Assembly: GCA_010645155.1 (NCBI GenBank)
Contig: CM021316.1
Coordinates: forward strand, 2,463,249 to 2,527,248
Source of the DNA: Tigriopus japonicus
Taxonomy: Eukaryota; Arthropoda; Copepoda; Harpacticoida; Harpacticidae
DNA length: 64,000 nucleotides
Reading direction: 5' to 3'
Part shown: positions 13,485-25,137 of the stretch, in pieces
How the letters are laid out: each line of letters starts with the position of its first letter
How positions within the stretch are numbered: position 1 is the stretch's first letter
Notes under the pieces: model-generated
What the model was told of the DNA's origin: nothing
Databases searched by the model: none
What the model saw: the letters and a program-made list of their open reading frames with translations, nothing else
Made by a program: the position numbers and the translations under genes

Positions 13485-16400
13485 GTAAGGGAATTGGTGA
13501 GGGATCCCCGGGAATTCGACATACTTCATATGTGGATGGGCGGCTGGGTGGTTGGCCTCCCATCCAGTACTACATCCCGTGACTAAGGAACCATCAAGTT
13601 GAACCGTTCATGTTTGCAATTTCAGAGTACTGCAGATGCTCAGAGGAATGCGGGGAATTTTGTTGCCGGATTTCTTTCCTCCTTTCATCGAAATGAAACC
13701 GTCAAACTCAATTGAACGGAGCAAAACAAATCAATCTCTGCTCACCATCCATCCTGGAAGGTGAGGGCGAGGTCACAACACACTGATCTGGTCGCATTTG
13801 CTTGGTTATTCAAAACCAACCCATCAGACGACAATCGGTACCCTAACTCTCGGCACAAAATCAAGCTTTCAACTTGAAAGTCTCTGCTTACGGAGGAGAG
13901 AAAATATTCAAAGCTAATGAACCTGAGTATAAGAACCTTGAGTTGGAAAATCTTTTGAGCCGGGTTCAAACGTTCAAATGTTGGCAGTTTGTGGGAAAAC
14001 TCAGATGCGTTTTACCCCGCGGAGAGAGATAGAGAGTAACTAATCCTAGAAATTGGCCAGTTTGAGACAAAGCTGGTCCGTGGAGACACAGGAAAAGAGA
14101 GCATGTGAGTGGGTTTCCGAGACTCACAAAAACTCCATCAACGACAGATCCCGATGATACATGTGTGCTGCTCTCGAACGGCAAATAAAAACTTCCCTGG
14201 TCTTTTCTCCAAGTCTCTTTCTTCGGCTTTCAACGGCGGACTTGGACCGAATCCATCAAATCTTGTTCAAAATTGGCACCAAACAAAGTTTGTTCGCCCT
14301 TCCCAGACACATACAGTTTTAGTAAGACCTCTCTAATACGCACTAAACTATACGGGACTGAATTGTACTAGTACAATACCACTCTCAAAGCTGAAGATCA
14401 GCTCAACCAGAACGTCATTTGGTTGTGGCTTGCCTCTTCAAATGAGCAGTACAACATTGTCGAGCTCAATATGGCGCAGAGGGCAAAAACTTCTCTTGAT
14501 CTCGACTTACACACGACAAAGTGACTGACAGGCATTTGGCTGAGCCTCTTGAAAAGTCCTCCGAGTTTCTTTAGCTTCTGCAAAGAGCCTCCCTCAACTA
14601 TGGCTCCGAAAAAGGGGACTCCCTCAAATGCCCTGAACGAACTAACCAACCAACATCAGGTTGCTTGATATCTTTAAAATTCCAGTCCACAGGGGCCCAA
14701 AATCAAGAAGGAAAGAAACTTTTTCAGTCTACTCATCGAGTTTGCAAGTTCGCGTCTTGTGACCACTGTAGAAACGAAGCCTGTTAGAACAGAACGAGAT
14801 GTTCAAAGAGAGATGACATCTTGATCAAACTGGTCATTGTCCCCTTGATGCGATCGCATTTTTCTTACTTTTCACCCTGGAAAGTCCAAATAGGGAACGG
14901 TCCGATGATGTTATGACAGCCGTTCTGACACAGAGACTTCTTTTTATTCAGGCTCGAGTTCCTCTTTTGAGGACGGAATTGGGCCAAAAAGTGATGCATA
15001 GTGTTGCTTTTGAAGAGCTCTCGAACGTCCCTTTTCAAACGCAGAGAGGGGCACTAGAATATCGAGAAGGCCCGGACGACGTATTTCGCGAATGGGTTCC
15101 ACCAAGCGGCACGCAAATATTTGCAGGAGACACAAGACGATGGGGTTATTATGTAATCCTCGGCAAACAATCGCAGTCTTGTTTGAGCCATTCGACCTGG
15201 CGTGAAGTCACCACTTCCCCAGAAATGGAAGGCAATCTCAAGAAGAACCTCTTCAAACATTTTGAAACTCTCTTTGGTCATGTGTCGAGTTTCGCTTTGG
15301 TTCATTCGATATCAAATTGAAAGTGCACAACCCACCCTCTTGCAAAAGAGCTAACCGGTGCCCAATTGCAAGGGCGGACAGAGCATAATCTGTGGAGCCT
15401 GAAAATGATGACGACCAAGATGCACTTGAGTAGAGACCCCACTGATACTGAAGCTCATCCCCAAACTTGCTAATTTAGTCGGATCCAGCTGATTCGCCAC
15501 TCTTTGCAAACCAACGAAAAAGACAGGGATGGGATGCACAACAAATATGGGATGAAACCCTCCTAACGCGTGATTGAGAGATACATGGCTTATCTCTCAA
15601 AATGAGTTAAAAGTTGTGTGCTTAAAGTGGGCTTTTGATGATTATTCAATGCTTTTGGAGATGCATCCCGGCGAACGAAGAAATTAACAACTCCAAAACT
15701 CTAGGAACATTTTCAGAACTAAAATTGTTTTGCACAGGCCTTTGAAGATTGGACGGATGGATGGATCGAGCGAACGAACGAATGAACGAGGCATCTAGTT
15801 CAAAAGAGTCGATCAACAAAAAGTTAATTGAACAACAAGGATTCGACGTTGACGTGGGAGTGATTCGAAATTGAATTTCTCCAATCTATCCAATGCATTC
15901 CGTGAATCTAAATAGGCCGAACGACTTGATGCTTGAGCTTCAGTCATCTCTACCATCTATCCAGTCAGGCACTCGTTTCTTTCCAAAAGCAGTCCAGGGA
16001 GAAAACAGGTTTGCCAATAAAAGACATTTCAATCTGAGCCTTAAATTTATCACGTACCAAGAAGGTCGCTGTCAGGAATTCTAAAACCTGTTCCCCTTAG
16101 AAACTGAGTAATAGTTCCTCCTCCAGTTCATGCTCGTTCTAACTCTTATCTTCCTCTTGGGTCCAAATCTGTATTTGGTAACCTTTTTATCGAAGCTTAA
16201 ACTAATGTCATCAGTCGCTTTTCAAAAGAGAGTTCATTTGAAATTCAATTCGAGCAAGGTCACAAGACTCATTAAAACCAGAGTTATGGTATCTCCACGT
16301 TTGATTACCAGCTCCTTGACAAACCTAATCTCCAAGGGCAATGAGGAGGTGGAAGCAAATACCGATGGTCCTGAATACATATGTACCTTTGACTAAAGAC

Positions 16401-18111
16401 TTTTGGTATCCTGTCCAACAAAAGGGGATCGCCTGCACGTGGGAGTTTCGTTACATCCTATTATCGCCTTAATTCAGTCTAATCCTACAGGTCTCTCAAT
16501 CGAATTGAGTAAAATTTATCTCTCAAAGGAAAGTTCGTATTAGGTTGATCCGCTTCATGAGACATGGTTGGGGCCTCTTTCATTCTTCAAAAGCAATCAT
16601 GACAGTTTGACATGATTGGCAAGTGAGGACAAAGCCAGAGGATACGTACTAGATGAAGCCCGCTTTAATATGGATCAGCCTCCCCAAAAATGAGAGTGAA
16701 TGACGGTTCGAGCCCCCATTTAGGGATACAGCGTCGTTACCATGACAATGAACAAAGAAATACAAACCCCAGGTCGCATTAAGAGGTATTAGAGAGCGTT
16801 TTGAGTGAACCCCTGAAGAAAAAAAAATCAGCCCTGCCTTTAGTACTGCTCTTCCTATTGCCAGACTTGTCTAAGCTTGACATCTGATGCCTTTCTACGA
16901 ATTTTGGGAAAAATGTGGGTTCTTCCCCGAACGGTGATTTTAAAGGGGCCATGTTTACAGTCGTTGAGAGATTTATCCTGTCTCTTTCTCACTCAAAGAG
17001 GTCGTAAATTCAGAGGGAAAATCCACAAAACCTTCATGCTAAATGTCATCTAAAAGCACAGGAAACCCGATCATCCTAATATATTTATGAGTAGGTCGAA
17101 AAAAATCCCCCCTCACCAAGCTTTGGATTTCAATAACATGAACCTCTTTGCAAGCAATCAAGGCGGAGCTTTAAAGGCGGAGAGAGGGGGAGAGAAAGAG
17201 GTTTTCAAGGTGTGAAATGGCATCTGGAAAAATTTGGCCAAAAAACTTTGAAAAGGAAAAGTTTCAGCAGCCTCTTTTTCTTCTTGGGGCGGTCGTACAA
17301 AACGGCTAAGTGAAGAAAAACAGACTGAAAGCGGGTAAATGAGTGAGTGAGTGGTTCAAATTAGAACTTCTGAGATAGATATTAAGAAAATGTTGTCTTG
17401 TAAGACAGGTGAAAAAGTATTCGGCCAAACTGAGAAATTCGCACAATCATTCTCAAGGTATCCAGACCAGCGTGACGCAACGAGAGGATCCTTCCTTTGT
17501 TTTTCTAGTACGCTGCTGCGTGGTTTGAAGCAATTTTTCAAAGAAAAACTTGGAACAGGAGGATATATATCCTTTCTCGGCATAGACTGTGCGCCCAGTT
17601 TGGATTGGAGGGAGGAGAATCTTGTCGCAAAAGTTGTCTCTCTTAAATATTAAACCTTCTTTTCCTCCTGACCGACCAGAACTCTCCAGAAGCCAAAAGG
17701 GGAACTCTGCCGTCTCCAGAAGTCCGAGAGAGGCTTAAGCCCTTTCTTGAGTAAAAAGGGGCTTTCTTCGGCTTTGAGCTTTCTTATCACTAAAGCAACA
17801 AACATCAAAATGTTCATGTGTTTAAGCTTTTTCCCAGAGCGACAGCTACAACCATTTGTCTCAACACACTTGATTTATAATAGACAAAGAGAGCACAAGA
17901 CCGACCATCTCGTAACCTGTAATTTTTTCTCCGGTTCCCTATCTAATACCTAAGTATCCCACCACATACCTTCCTTCGAGTTCGCTCCAATTCGTAAATG
18001 AATGCTCGAAGAAAACTCGGTAAAGCACGTTCAAGAAGAAGAATTCTAGACAAGATTCATTCAGTCAGAACTGATTCGATACCATCATTCTGGACTGGAG
18101 GCATCTGAAGG
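13485..18111. other. Non-coding, no supported gene
   Basis: A 135-codon plus frame at 14913-15320 and smaller frames have no recognisable sequence. AG-rich simple repeats near 14020 and 17190. Confidence 0.5.
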
Positions 18112-18678
18112 GTGTGTGAAAAAAGTTGTCCGATTCTTTTTGCAATGCCCAACAGCTTGACCCATTTTTTTGATCAGAAAGCAAACTTAAAGTGTTATTG
18201 GCAAACCAAACCATTACTGGTGCCAATGACTGTTCTTCTCTGTTCAATGGGGAAACTGTCATTAAACTTTGAGCGAGAGCCAGCACTAAACTTGTCAAGC
18301 AGAGACAAAAGCACATCCATGTGGAGAGTTCTTCTGAGAGAATGGCATTTCTCTCCGTCAAGAGTGGAATGGCTTTTTTCAGGTTTGAATTTGAGTGTTC
18401 CTCTGGTAACATATGTGAAGCCAGACTTGTATCAACTTGTGAACAGATCAAAGACTTCCTCCTTCATCTGCAGGCCGACTAATTTGCTGTTCTCTATCTC
18501 TCTTCGTTGTCTTTGGTTTGTATCTTCTGTGGCTTCCAAAGTTCTTGCCTCTAATACGAGTACAACACCCGGTTATTGGCTGTTCAGCTTATACGTAGAA
18601 GAGGGAGAGGGAAAGAGAGACAAGTTTTCAAGCTTGGGTCGTTGTAAGGCCAAAAGTGCAGGGTTCACAGCCATTTGA
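18112..18678 (+). other. 188-codon open frame, probably chance
   Basis: Open on plus for 188 codons (first codon TTG-like) and partly open on minus (18065-18451). Ser/Leu/Phe-rich with no motif. Kept only because of its length. Confidence 0.12.
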
Positions 18679-18912
18679 CGAAGATAATACAATTGCCTTG
18701 AAATAGCAGTCTCTTCTGGCAGGGAACAGCCAACATAATTGGAGACAGACCACGTGAGTGAGAATTATCTCCAGAGCTCTGAAGGAAGAGACCGGAGAGC
18801 AACACATTTCTACTTAATAAATTTTCTTTGTTGAAGTACTTACATATAACGTGGGGCAGTAATAAATGGCGTCTAGTCCGAGAGGGGATATTTGGGCATT
18901 TTTTCATGATTA

Positions 18913-18924
18913 CCCCCCCCCCCC
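18913..18924 (+). repeat. Poly-C run (C12)
   Basis: Homopolymer in non-coding sequence. Similar runs occur at about 6342-6350 (C9) and 39354-39364 (G11). Confidence 0.9.
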
Positions 18925-19814
18925 TTCTATCTCTAAAAGGGGGCACAACTATTCTGTCTGCTACCACTTTTATGTGAGGCCAAGTCCATCTAGAGACCGA
19001 GCACACCGGGTTTGTATGTACTAGCTAGACGATGGTGGAGCCAAGAGAGAAAAGAGATGATGGGGCCTCTTTAGAGCTCTTAGACAGAATCAACCGTATT
19101 CCAACTTTTTTGCGAGACGTAGGGTACTTGGGCCAGAGAGGCAAGAAGTCCCATTTGCCATGATTTATATTATTTCGCACCGTTTTCTGGAACACAGAAA
19201 AGGAAGGGAGAGAGAGAACAAAATTCGAGACAATGGAAATGGGACACAGAATCCCGGGCCTACGTGGTCTTTCTACCTACAAACAGCCGGAATATCCATT
19301 CCGAATTTCTCTTGGCCTGGTCAGAATGGTGTTATAATGGATTTGATCATAATTTTCTTGTCCTTTCAAGCATTTACCTAGGTCAAGCTCTCGGGGATCC
19401 TGATTCTTATTTCATAAAGGGTCGAGAAGAGATCTATGGTGGTCCACACGAACTTGAAGAAGAAATGGACGAAATTGGAAGCCCTTTGATGATAAGGGTA
19501 AACAGGGATAGTTTCGTTGCTCTAGTTCTCGAGCCCAATGGTTCGTCAAAGGATAAATGGAAAGGTTATGGAGGTTAGGTCTGGTCACATTGATAGGATT
19601 GAGGAGAATGAAATTGCGCAAAACAAGTCTAAAAACGAGAACCTTAGAGAAAGAGAATAGCTTGTAAAGGAAAGAATGACTCCCATACTTCTGAAAAAGT
19701 GACGTGCAATTGCGGCATTTGGATCATCTCTCGTCAATGACGCACAAGCGCTATCACTAGCCATTAGACACAAACACATAATCATCAGGAACAAAAATAA
19801 ATCCGTTCTTATCT

Positions 19815-20240
19815 CTATCTTTCGCAAAGATGACCAAATGCCTGGAAGGCGAACTTTTCCTTCAAATGCTCAAATGGGGTGCACGCCTCCCCAAGCACAT
19901 TCCTCTCATCACTTATTACAAAAATCTGTCCATCTCGTATCTTGAGATTGCGTATGAACCGGAGTTCTTGATGCTCCACACTACCACACCATCCACACCA
20001 AATCGATGACTCAGCCAACCAAGACATACCCCAAAACCTCCCCAAAAGTCGTGATTCATGAAGGGTCTTCCTCACGCACTCGACGAACGCGACGCTCGAG
20101 ATGGACATAGGGGGATATGAAGGTCTGCATTTAAGAGGGTTGGAAACTCCATGCAGGATGGAGAAGGTGGATAAAGACCTTTGATAAATGGACCTACAAC
20201 AGAAGAGAGCCACTTCCGACAACAAAATGGGGGATTTAAA
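19815..20240 (-). mobile_element. Possible remnant of a LINE (non-LTR retrotransposon) 3' coding end
   Basis: The minus-strand frame ends with a stretch reading RNVLGEACTPFEHLKEKF and then FGHL. This resembles the F..LK.KF.L region C-terminal to reverse transcriptases of L1/Tx1-type elements. Upstream minus-strand frames (20072-20293, 20254-20445) could be its frameshifted continuation. No catalytic motif (YxDD) is visible. Speculative. Confidence 0.22.
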
Positions 20241-20449
20241 ATATCATCCCCCCTCACAACCCCTTGCCCAAAAGAGACGCAACAACGAGCCAAACTCCCC
20301 CTGATGCTCTTGAATAAAATGCACCAACGCCTCCAGAAGGTAATTGAATCAAGTCACCAATTTTTGTGACGCTCATCAAACCATGACGAGACGACAAGAT
20401 ACCAAGAAAACTACCCAGTTGCCTCCTCCAAGGCATGACTGACATCAGA

Positions 20450-22654
20450 TTTCACGAATCAAGATGGTTCTTACCGTTATCTTCCTTGACTTGAAGCACA
20501 ACTGGTTGTGAAACAGTTCAATAAGGCTTTAATGCTATTAATCACGGGCACAGGAAAATTCTTCCACACTTTCAATTCAGCGAACTGCCAAACAGGAGTA
20601 TCACTCTGTCATGTCTTCCATTTCCAACTCGACTGAAACAACGAAAGAGGAGCCTGTTCGTTGAGTCATTGCGCTGGTTTCTATGCCGCGCTTCTGTTCA
20701 GAGTTGTGGCGAGAGGGCGCAGAACACTCAAGCGCCTACCTCGTTCAAGGCTTGCCATGAGAGGAGAATATAACAATCAAATTTGGCGCTGAAAGGGCTA
20801 GATGTCAGATTCTTTGAAGCTAAAAAAAAACTTGTGCATTGAATTGCTTTTGATTTTATTGGATGAGGTGTGATTTGTAGTGTTACTACGTTAAGGCATA
20901 GTTTTGAAGATTGAAAATGGCGTTCTAGGATCAATTTGGCAGTACTGGGCAAGAAGACCAAGTTGTGGCGACGCGCGTGATTCAAGGCGCGTGGAATGGT
21001 TTCCAAGAAATTGGGCACATGTATTCTCGTTTTGTGTCGGATATATTGTTAGGGTTTAAAGTCATGGAAAGTCCGTTTAGTTTTCAACACATTGAGAAAC
21101 AAGATGATTTGAGAAGGCTGCATAGAATAGAGCACACATTGTTTTCTCGGCTTCCAAGTCAAACAAACCGCGAAGTTCGCCAAAGTTGTCGTTGCAGTTT
21201 GTCCGTAGCAGAAAGTTTGGAATTGAATCCGTGTTTGAATCTTTATTTTTCGCATGAGCAAATTTGAAGAAAAAAAAAAATCGAAATTTTTGTATGGCCT
21301 AATTTCAGGGAAAATCATGGTGGTTTGTGTAAGAGCACAGAGCCAGAAACCCCCGAGGCACAAAGCCGTCTTCTTCTTCGTCTCCAACCGTTTCCAGGGT
21401 TTGTGGAAGTGTTAAGGCACAAAACATCATGCATTTCAAGGCACGTGGGAAAATGCACACGGTTTACTCCAAGCAACCCTCTTCCGTGATCTTCCTTGAT
21501 CCCTCTCAGGTGGTTTGGAAGAAACCGAAAGCGAAAATTGGGGTAATCTTGAAATTAGGCAAATTTATACAACTCATTTGCCTCTTTTGCTGAATATCTT
21601 GTGAGAAGAGTTTTTGCAAATAAATGTACGGAAGGCAGTTATTTCGTGTCTACTTCGAGCTACATGTATACTAAAGCAATTTTTCCTCAATTTCTTTGAA
21701 AATGGCCCACCAGGGTCAATTTTCGACAGGATGTGGGCTATCAATTGAAGAATATGAAAATGAATTTTGGTGTTGGTGAAAGAGACTGAAACGTCAGGGT
21801 GCAGAAGATCTATTCAAATTTTAGCAATGTGGGAACAATTTTTGGTGATACTGTCTTGAAAGTGCCTCTCCCTAGAACACGGCAATGGGAATTTATTGTG
21901 TTTATTGCTTCAAACACCGTCAAAACTCATGATTAATGGCTTTCAAATTAAGCTGGAGACGATTTTCTGTAACTTGATAGGCATCCCAAGTAATATTTCC
22001 ATTCCCCACGGCCATGTCCAAAGGCAAAAGCCAATCAAGAAGTCTTCAACACGTTTTTGCTCATACCCTTAACACTCATGCCATCTTGTCACATGTGGTC
22101 GGTTCAGGCAGGAGCTGCAAGTTGTCTTCTAAACATGACAGGATGAGAAGAAATGAAAATGTAATTTTCAAAAGAACCAAGTCGAACTTCTTGACCTGAT
22201 CGCCCACATGAGAGTAAAACTTTTCAGGGCATCTCTGATTGCAGATCTTGAAAAGGCCGCGGTGGCTTAATAGCCGAAAGGGCCTTACGAGAAGTAAACC
22301 ATCATTAATTTGCCCGGACAGAAGAACATTTCCTGTCATGGCATTGAAGACGAGAGAGGTAAGTTTTTGAGGCCACGATATCTGCTAATGCCCTCAAGGC
22401 TTGTTTGCTTGTCTCACGGAGAGATGAACCATTAGCGATATCGTTTCTCATGAATCTCTCCCCTCTTACTCCTTCTCCAGCTCTTTGTCTTTGACGTGTG
22501 TTCGCAAATGATCTCTTTCCCTCTTGATTTCGGCCAAAAGATCTTCACGATCGTATACACAAGAAAACTTTGGGAGCCAAGGAGCCCACCAACAGAGCTT
22601 TTTGGTAGCTGTCATTTTACTGACCACTTCCAACTGGACGGTAAGCGAAGTGAC
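20450..22654. other. Non-coding, no supported gene
   Basis: An ATG with good context at 22338 is followed 21 nt later by the strong donor GAGAG|GTAAGT, a possible mini first exon (MALKTRE). No convincing continuation was found. A CT-rich acceptor-like tract precedes 22481. Confidence 0.4.
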
Positions 22655-23120
22655 CAGAGGCAAGAAGCACTGGAATCATGGAGTGGGAGGCTTGCAATGA
22701 GAATTATGATTTCCAGTAAGAACAATTCAATTACGTTCTTCTGCAAATGAGACCTTGCAGATGTTGACAAGAATACGTATTTCAATTTTCAGCTCAATCG
22801 AACGTCGGAGACAAAAGTTATGCTCACTCAAAGTTCAGTGCAAATCGTACCGAGAATGAATGAACTCGCCCTTTTGTGGTAATCGTTTTACCACAAAAGG
22901 GCGAGTTCGTTCATTCTATGCTCTCTTCAGTACATAAGTTTGAGAAGGCATAACTTTTCACTACGGCATCCGATTGGGCTGAAATTTGAAATACGTGTTC
23001 TTCTTAATGCAAGCCAGGTCTCATTTGCAGAAGAACGCAAATGGTTTGTTTCTGCTGGAAATCATAATTCGTACTGCTAGCCTCCCACTCCATGATTTCC
23101 GTGCTTCTTGCCAGAGGGGT
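22655..23120. repeat. Imperfect inverted duplication with near-perfect central hairpin
   Basis: Two arms of about 230 bp face each other around 22885. Examples are GCAAGAAGCAC(T/G)G(G/A)A(A)TCATGGAGTGGGAGG on plus near 22659 and on minus near 23112, and TTCTTCTGCAAATGAGACC on both. The outer arms have diverged. The innermost 29 bp (22854-22882 with 22888-22916) pair with one mismatch around a 5-nt loop. It may be two head-to-head copies of one element or one old inverted duplication. Confidence 0.75.
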
Positions 23121-24492
23121 GCTTGGGAGGACGTCCCGCCAAGAGGTCGTTTTCACCCAATAAAAATTAGGTTTCAATCCACCAAACTCCCTTTGGTACC
23201 AATCCGAATTCACTCCTGGACACGTCAAAACAAAGATTTGTGATCTTCAGATGGGGTAAATTGCTCAGCTATTTCCAACCCAACTTGTAACACCCTAAAC
23301 TAAGTACAGTTACAGTAGCAGGGGCAAATGAAAATAATCTATTTGACAGTTTTGCACTCGCCTACTTCCTTATTTTTTCACACCCTGTGGGTGTTTCTGC
23401 CATTGGAAAGAAATCCATTTTCACTATTTACACTCGCATTGAGAGTTCGAAGTACGAAGTGGTGTGTACTGTGTAGTATGGTGGAATGACAGTGGTAGAA
23501 TATCGAGAGTGAGGAGAACTCGGGGAGTCTTGTCAGTCCCGTGACCCTGTTTGAAATCCAATTCATCATTTGATCTTGTCAGAAGCGTTGCTGAGATTTC
23601 AACCCTAGCCACAACAGAGCATTGCCCCAGAAAAATAATGCGGTTACACTATAGAATATTGGGTGGAAACTCGAGCACTCCAGGGGATCCTCGACCGCAT
23701 CCAACAACCACATTCAACAATTTGCATTTCGAGAGATCTAAGGAATCTTTCTAGGGCCTTCGTAATGGGATTGCAAATCTTGGTCTTCTAACAACGCGGT
23801 TATTCTTTATTCCTCCGCTTGCTTCCAATGGAGGAATAATCCCCGTTTCCATATTTTATCTCCACAGCCATATATACCTGTCAGTCTAGCTCCTTCATTC
23901 CTTAACCGTCCAAGCATAGCTTCCCCCCAAAAGGGAGCTCTGTTTCCAATTTTCATTGCATGCTCTGGCAAAAAGTGAACAAATTTCCTAAAGAGGCCTG
24001 GTGTGTGTATAACATCGACCTGGTCCATGTACTACCTTCACCGAAGAGGATTGCTTTGAGTGTCCATGGAGACCGACCAACCAACCAACCCGAGTTTCGT
24101 CAATATTGGGCGAATCCTGAGGTTGGTTTTGATCCTCGTTCTAATATCATCACGATTCAGCAAGCTCGGCATTAAATCATAAAGACTCTGAGAATGGCCA
24201 TTGGAGTAGGGACATTACGAGCACATTGTGGGAATCCCACGCATTTATCTCGTCGGCGAGTGGATAGAATATGGGCAACAGACCGAGGATACAACTCCTT
24301 GAATCTACTTGTTCCATTTATTGCCATTCCTTGACTGGTTAGTCTTCCTCGAGAAACATGTTCCACAACATGCAAAGCAAGTACCAGAATTTCTCATGGG
24401 AGTTGTTCCAGATTTTTGTTCCAAAGCACTAAGCCGCCAATTGGGATTGTTCAAACTCAAGCTCTCGTTAAAAGTTGCTTAGTCTTCATGCA
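23121..24492. other. Non-coding, no supported gene
   Basis: ACCAACCAACCAACC short tandem repeat near 24077. Short ORFs only. Confidence 0.5.
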
Positions 24493-25137
24493 TTAAACGA
24501 GGGTAGAAATGCCCAAAACAGGACGCTTGAGGTAATTTATCAAAAGTATTAAGAGACGTAAACAATGTTCAAAGACTTTTGGTCCAAGACATTGGATAAT
24601 CCTGAACTTGATGAAGCTCAATTCAATCAGCCTTTGGATTCGAAGGAGTACTTTAGGTTTCTTACAGTGTGTGGGCAGCATTGCTTTTTCAGGTACAAAC
24701 GTCGTAGATAGCCAAGTAGAAGGGTATGAAAACGGAAAACTTGAGCCCTTCCAAGAACATTGAGTGAATCTTTGGAGGGTTTCATCCCCGGAACTAGCCC
24801 CAATAAAGCAACACCATGCACTGCTAGTGGTCCTATGGAATGGAAGGCTCTCTTGAGATGGGGTGGAAAGTGGGGTGAAAAGAAATTGAGGGCATTTTCT
24901 CACCACCTGCAGTGGCATCATTTCCTCTTGTTCGTTGGGATACTTTTGGTACCGAACCTCGGTGGTTTGGTTTATTTCAATCAAAACTTTTTGGTTGGGA
25001 AGCTCTTCGTTGAGCCAGTTGTGCCTCCCTAGTCTGTGTTCCAAGTGGCATAGTCTTGAGTTTGTTTGGCATGCACACAAAAGTTGACATCTGGGCTGTG
25101 TCCTCGTCCTATCTCCAAATTTTGTGGAGGGGAACAA
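24493..25137 (-). CDS. Unidentified long open frame (214 codons)
   Basis: The longest open frame outside the Mbs gene. At about 6% stop codons it is longer than expected by chance in this window. The first codon is TTG. It has a polar front half (RLGRHNWLNEELPNQ, YPNEQEEMMPLQVV) and a hydrophobic C-terminus (LRLLILLINYL). A second minus-strand frame (24627-24821) and a plus-strand frame (24760-25032) overlap it. No domain recognised. It may be a decayed mobile-element ORF. Confidence 0.25.
   Translation of the reverse strand: MFPSTKFGDRTRTQPRCQLLCACQTNSRLCHLEHRLGRHNWLNEELPNQKVLIEINQTTEVRYQKYPNEQEEMMPLQVVRKCPQFLFTPLSTPSQESLPFHRTTSSAWCCFIGASSGDETLQRFTQCSWKGSSFPFSYPSTWLSTTFVPEKAMLPTHCKKPKVLLRIQRLIELSFIKFRIIQCLGPKVFEHCLRLLILLINYLKRPVLGISTLV

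Noticed and set aside
18112..18678. 188-codon plus-strand ORF as a gene
   Set aside because: Starts without ATG, is open on both strands in part, and is of chance-like Ser/Leu/Phe composition with no motif.
22338..22663. Mini first exon MALKTRE followed by an exon starting LFVFDVCSQ, or a minus-strand coiled-coil end (LLAEIKRERDHLRTHV)
   Set aside because: Both strands are open over the same bases, so at most one can be real. Neither extends further and the region borders the inverted duplication.
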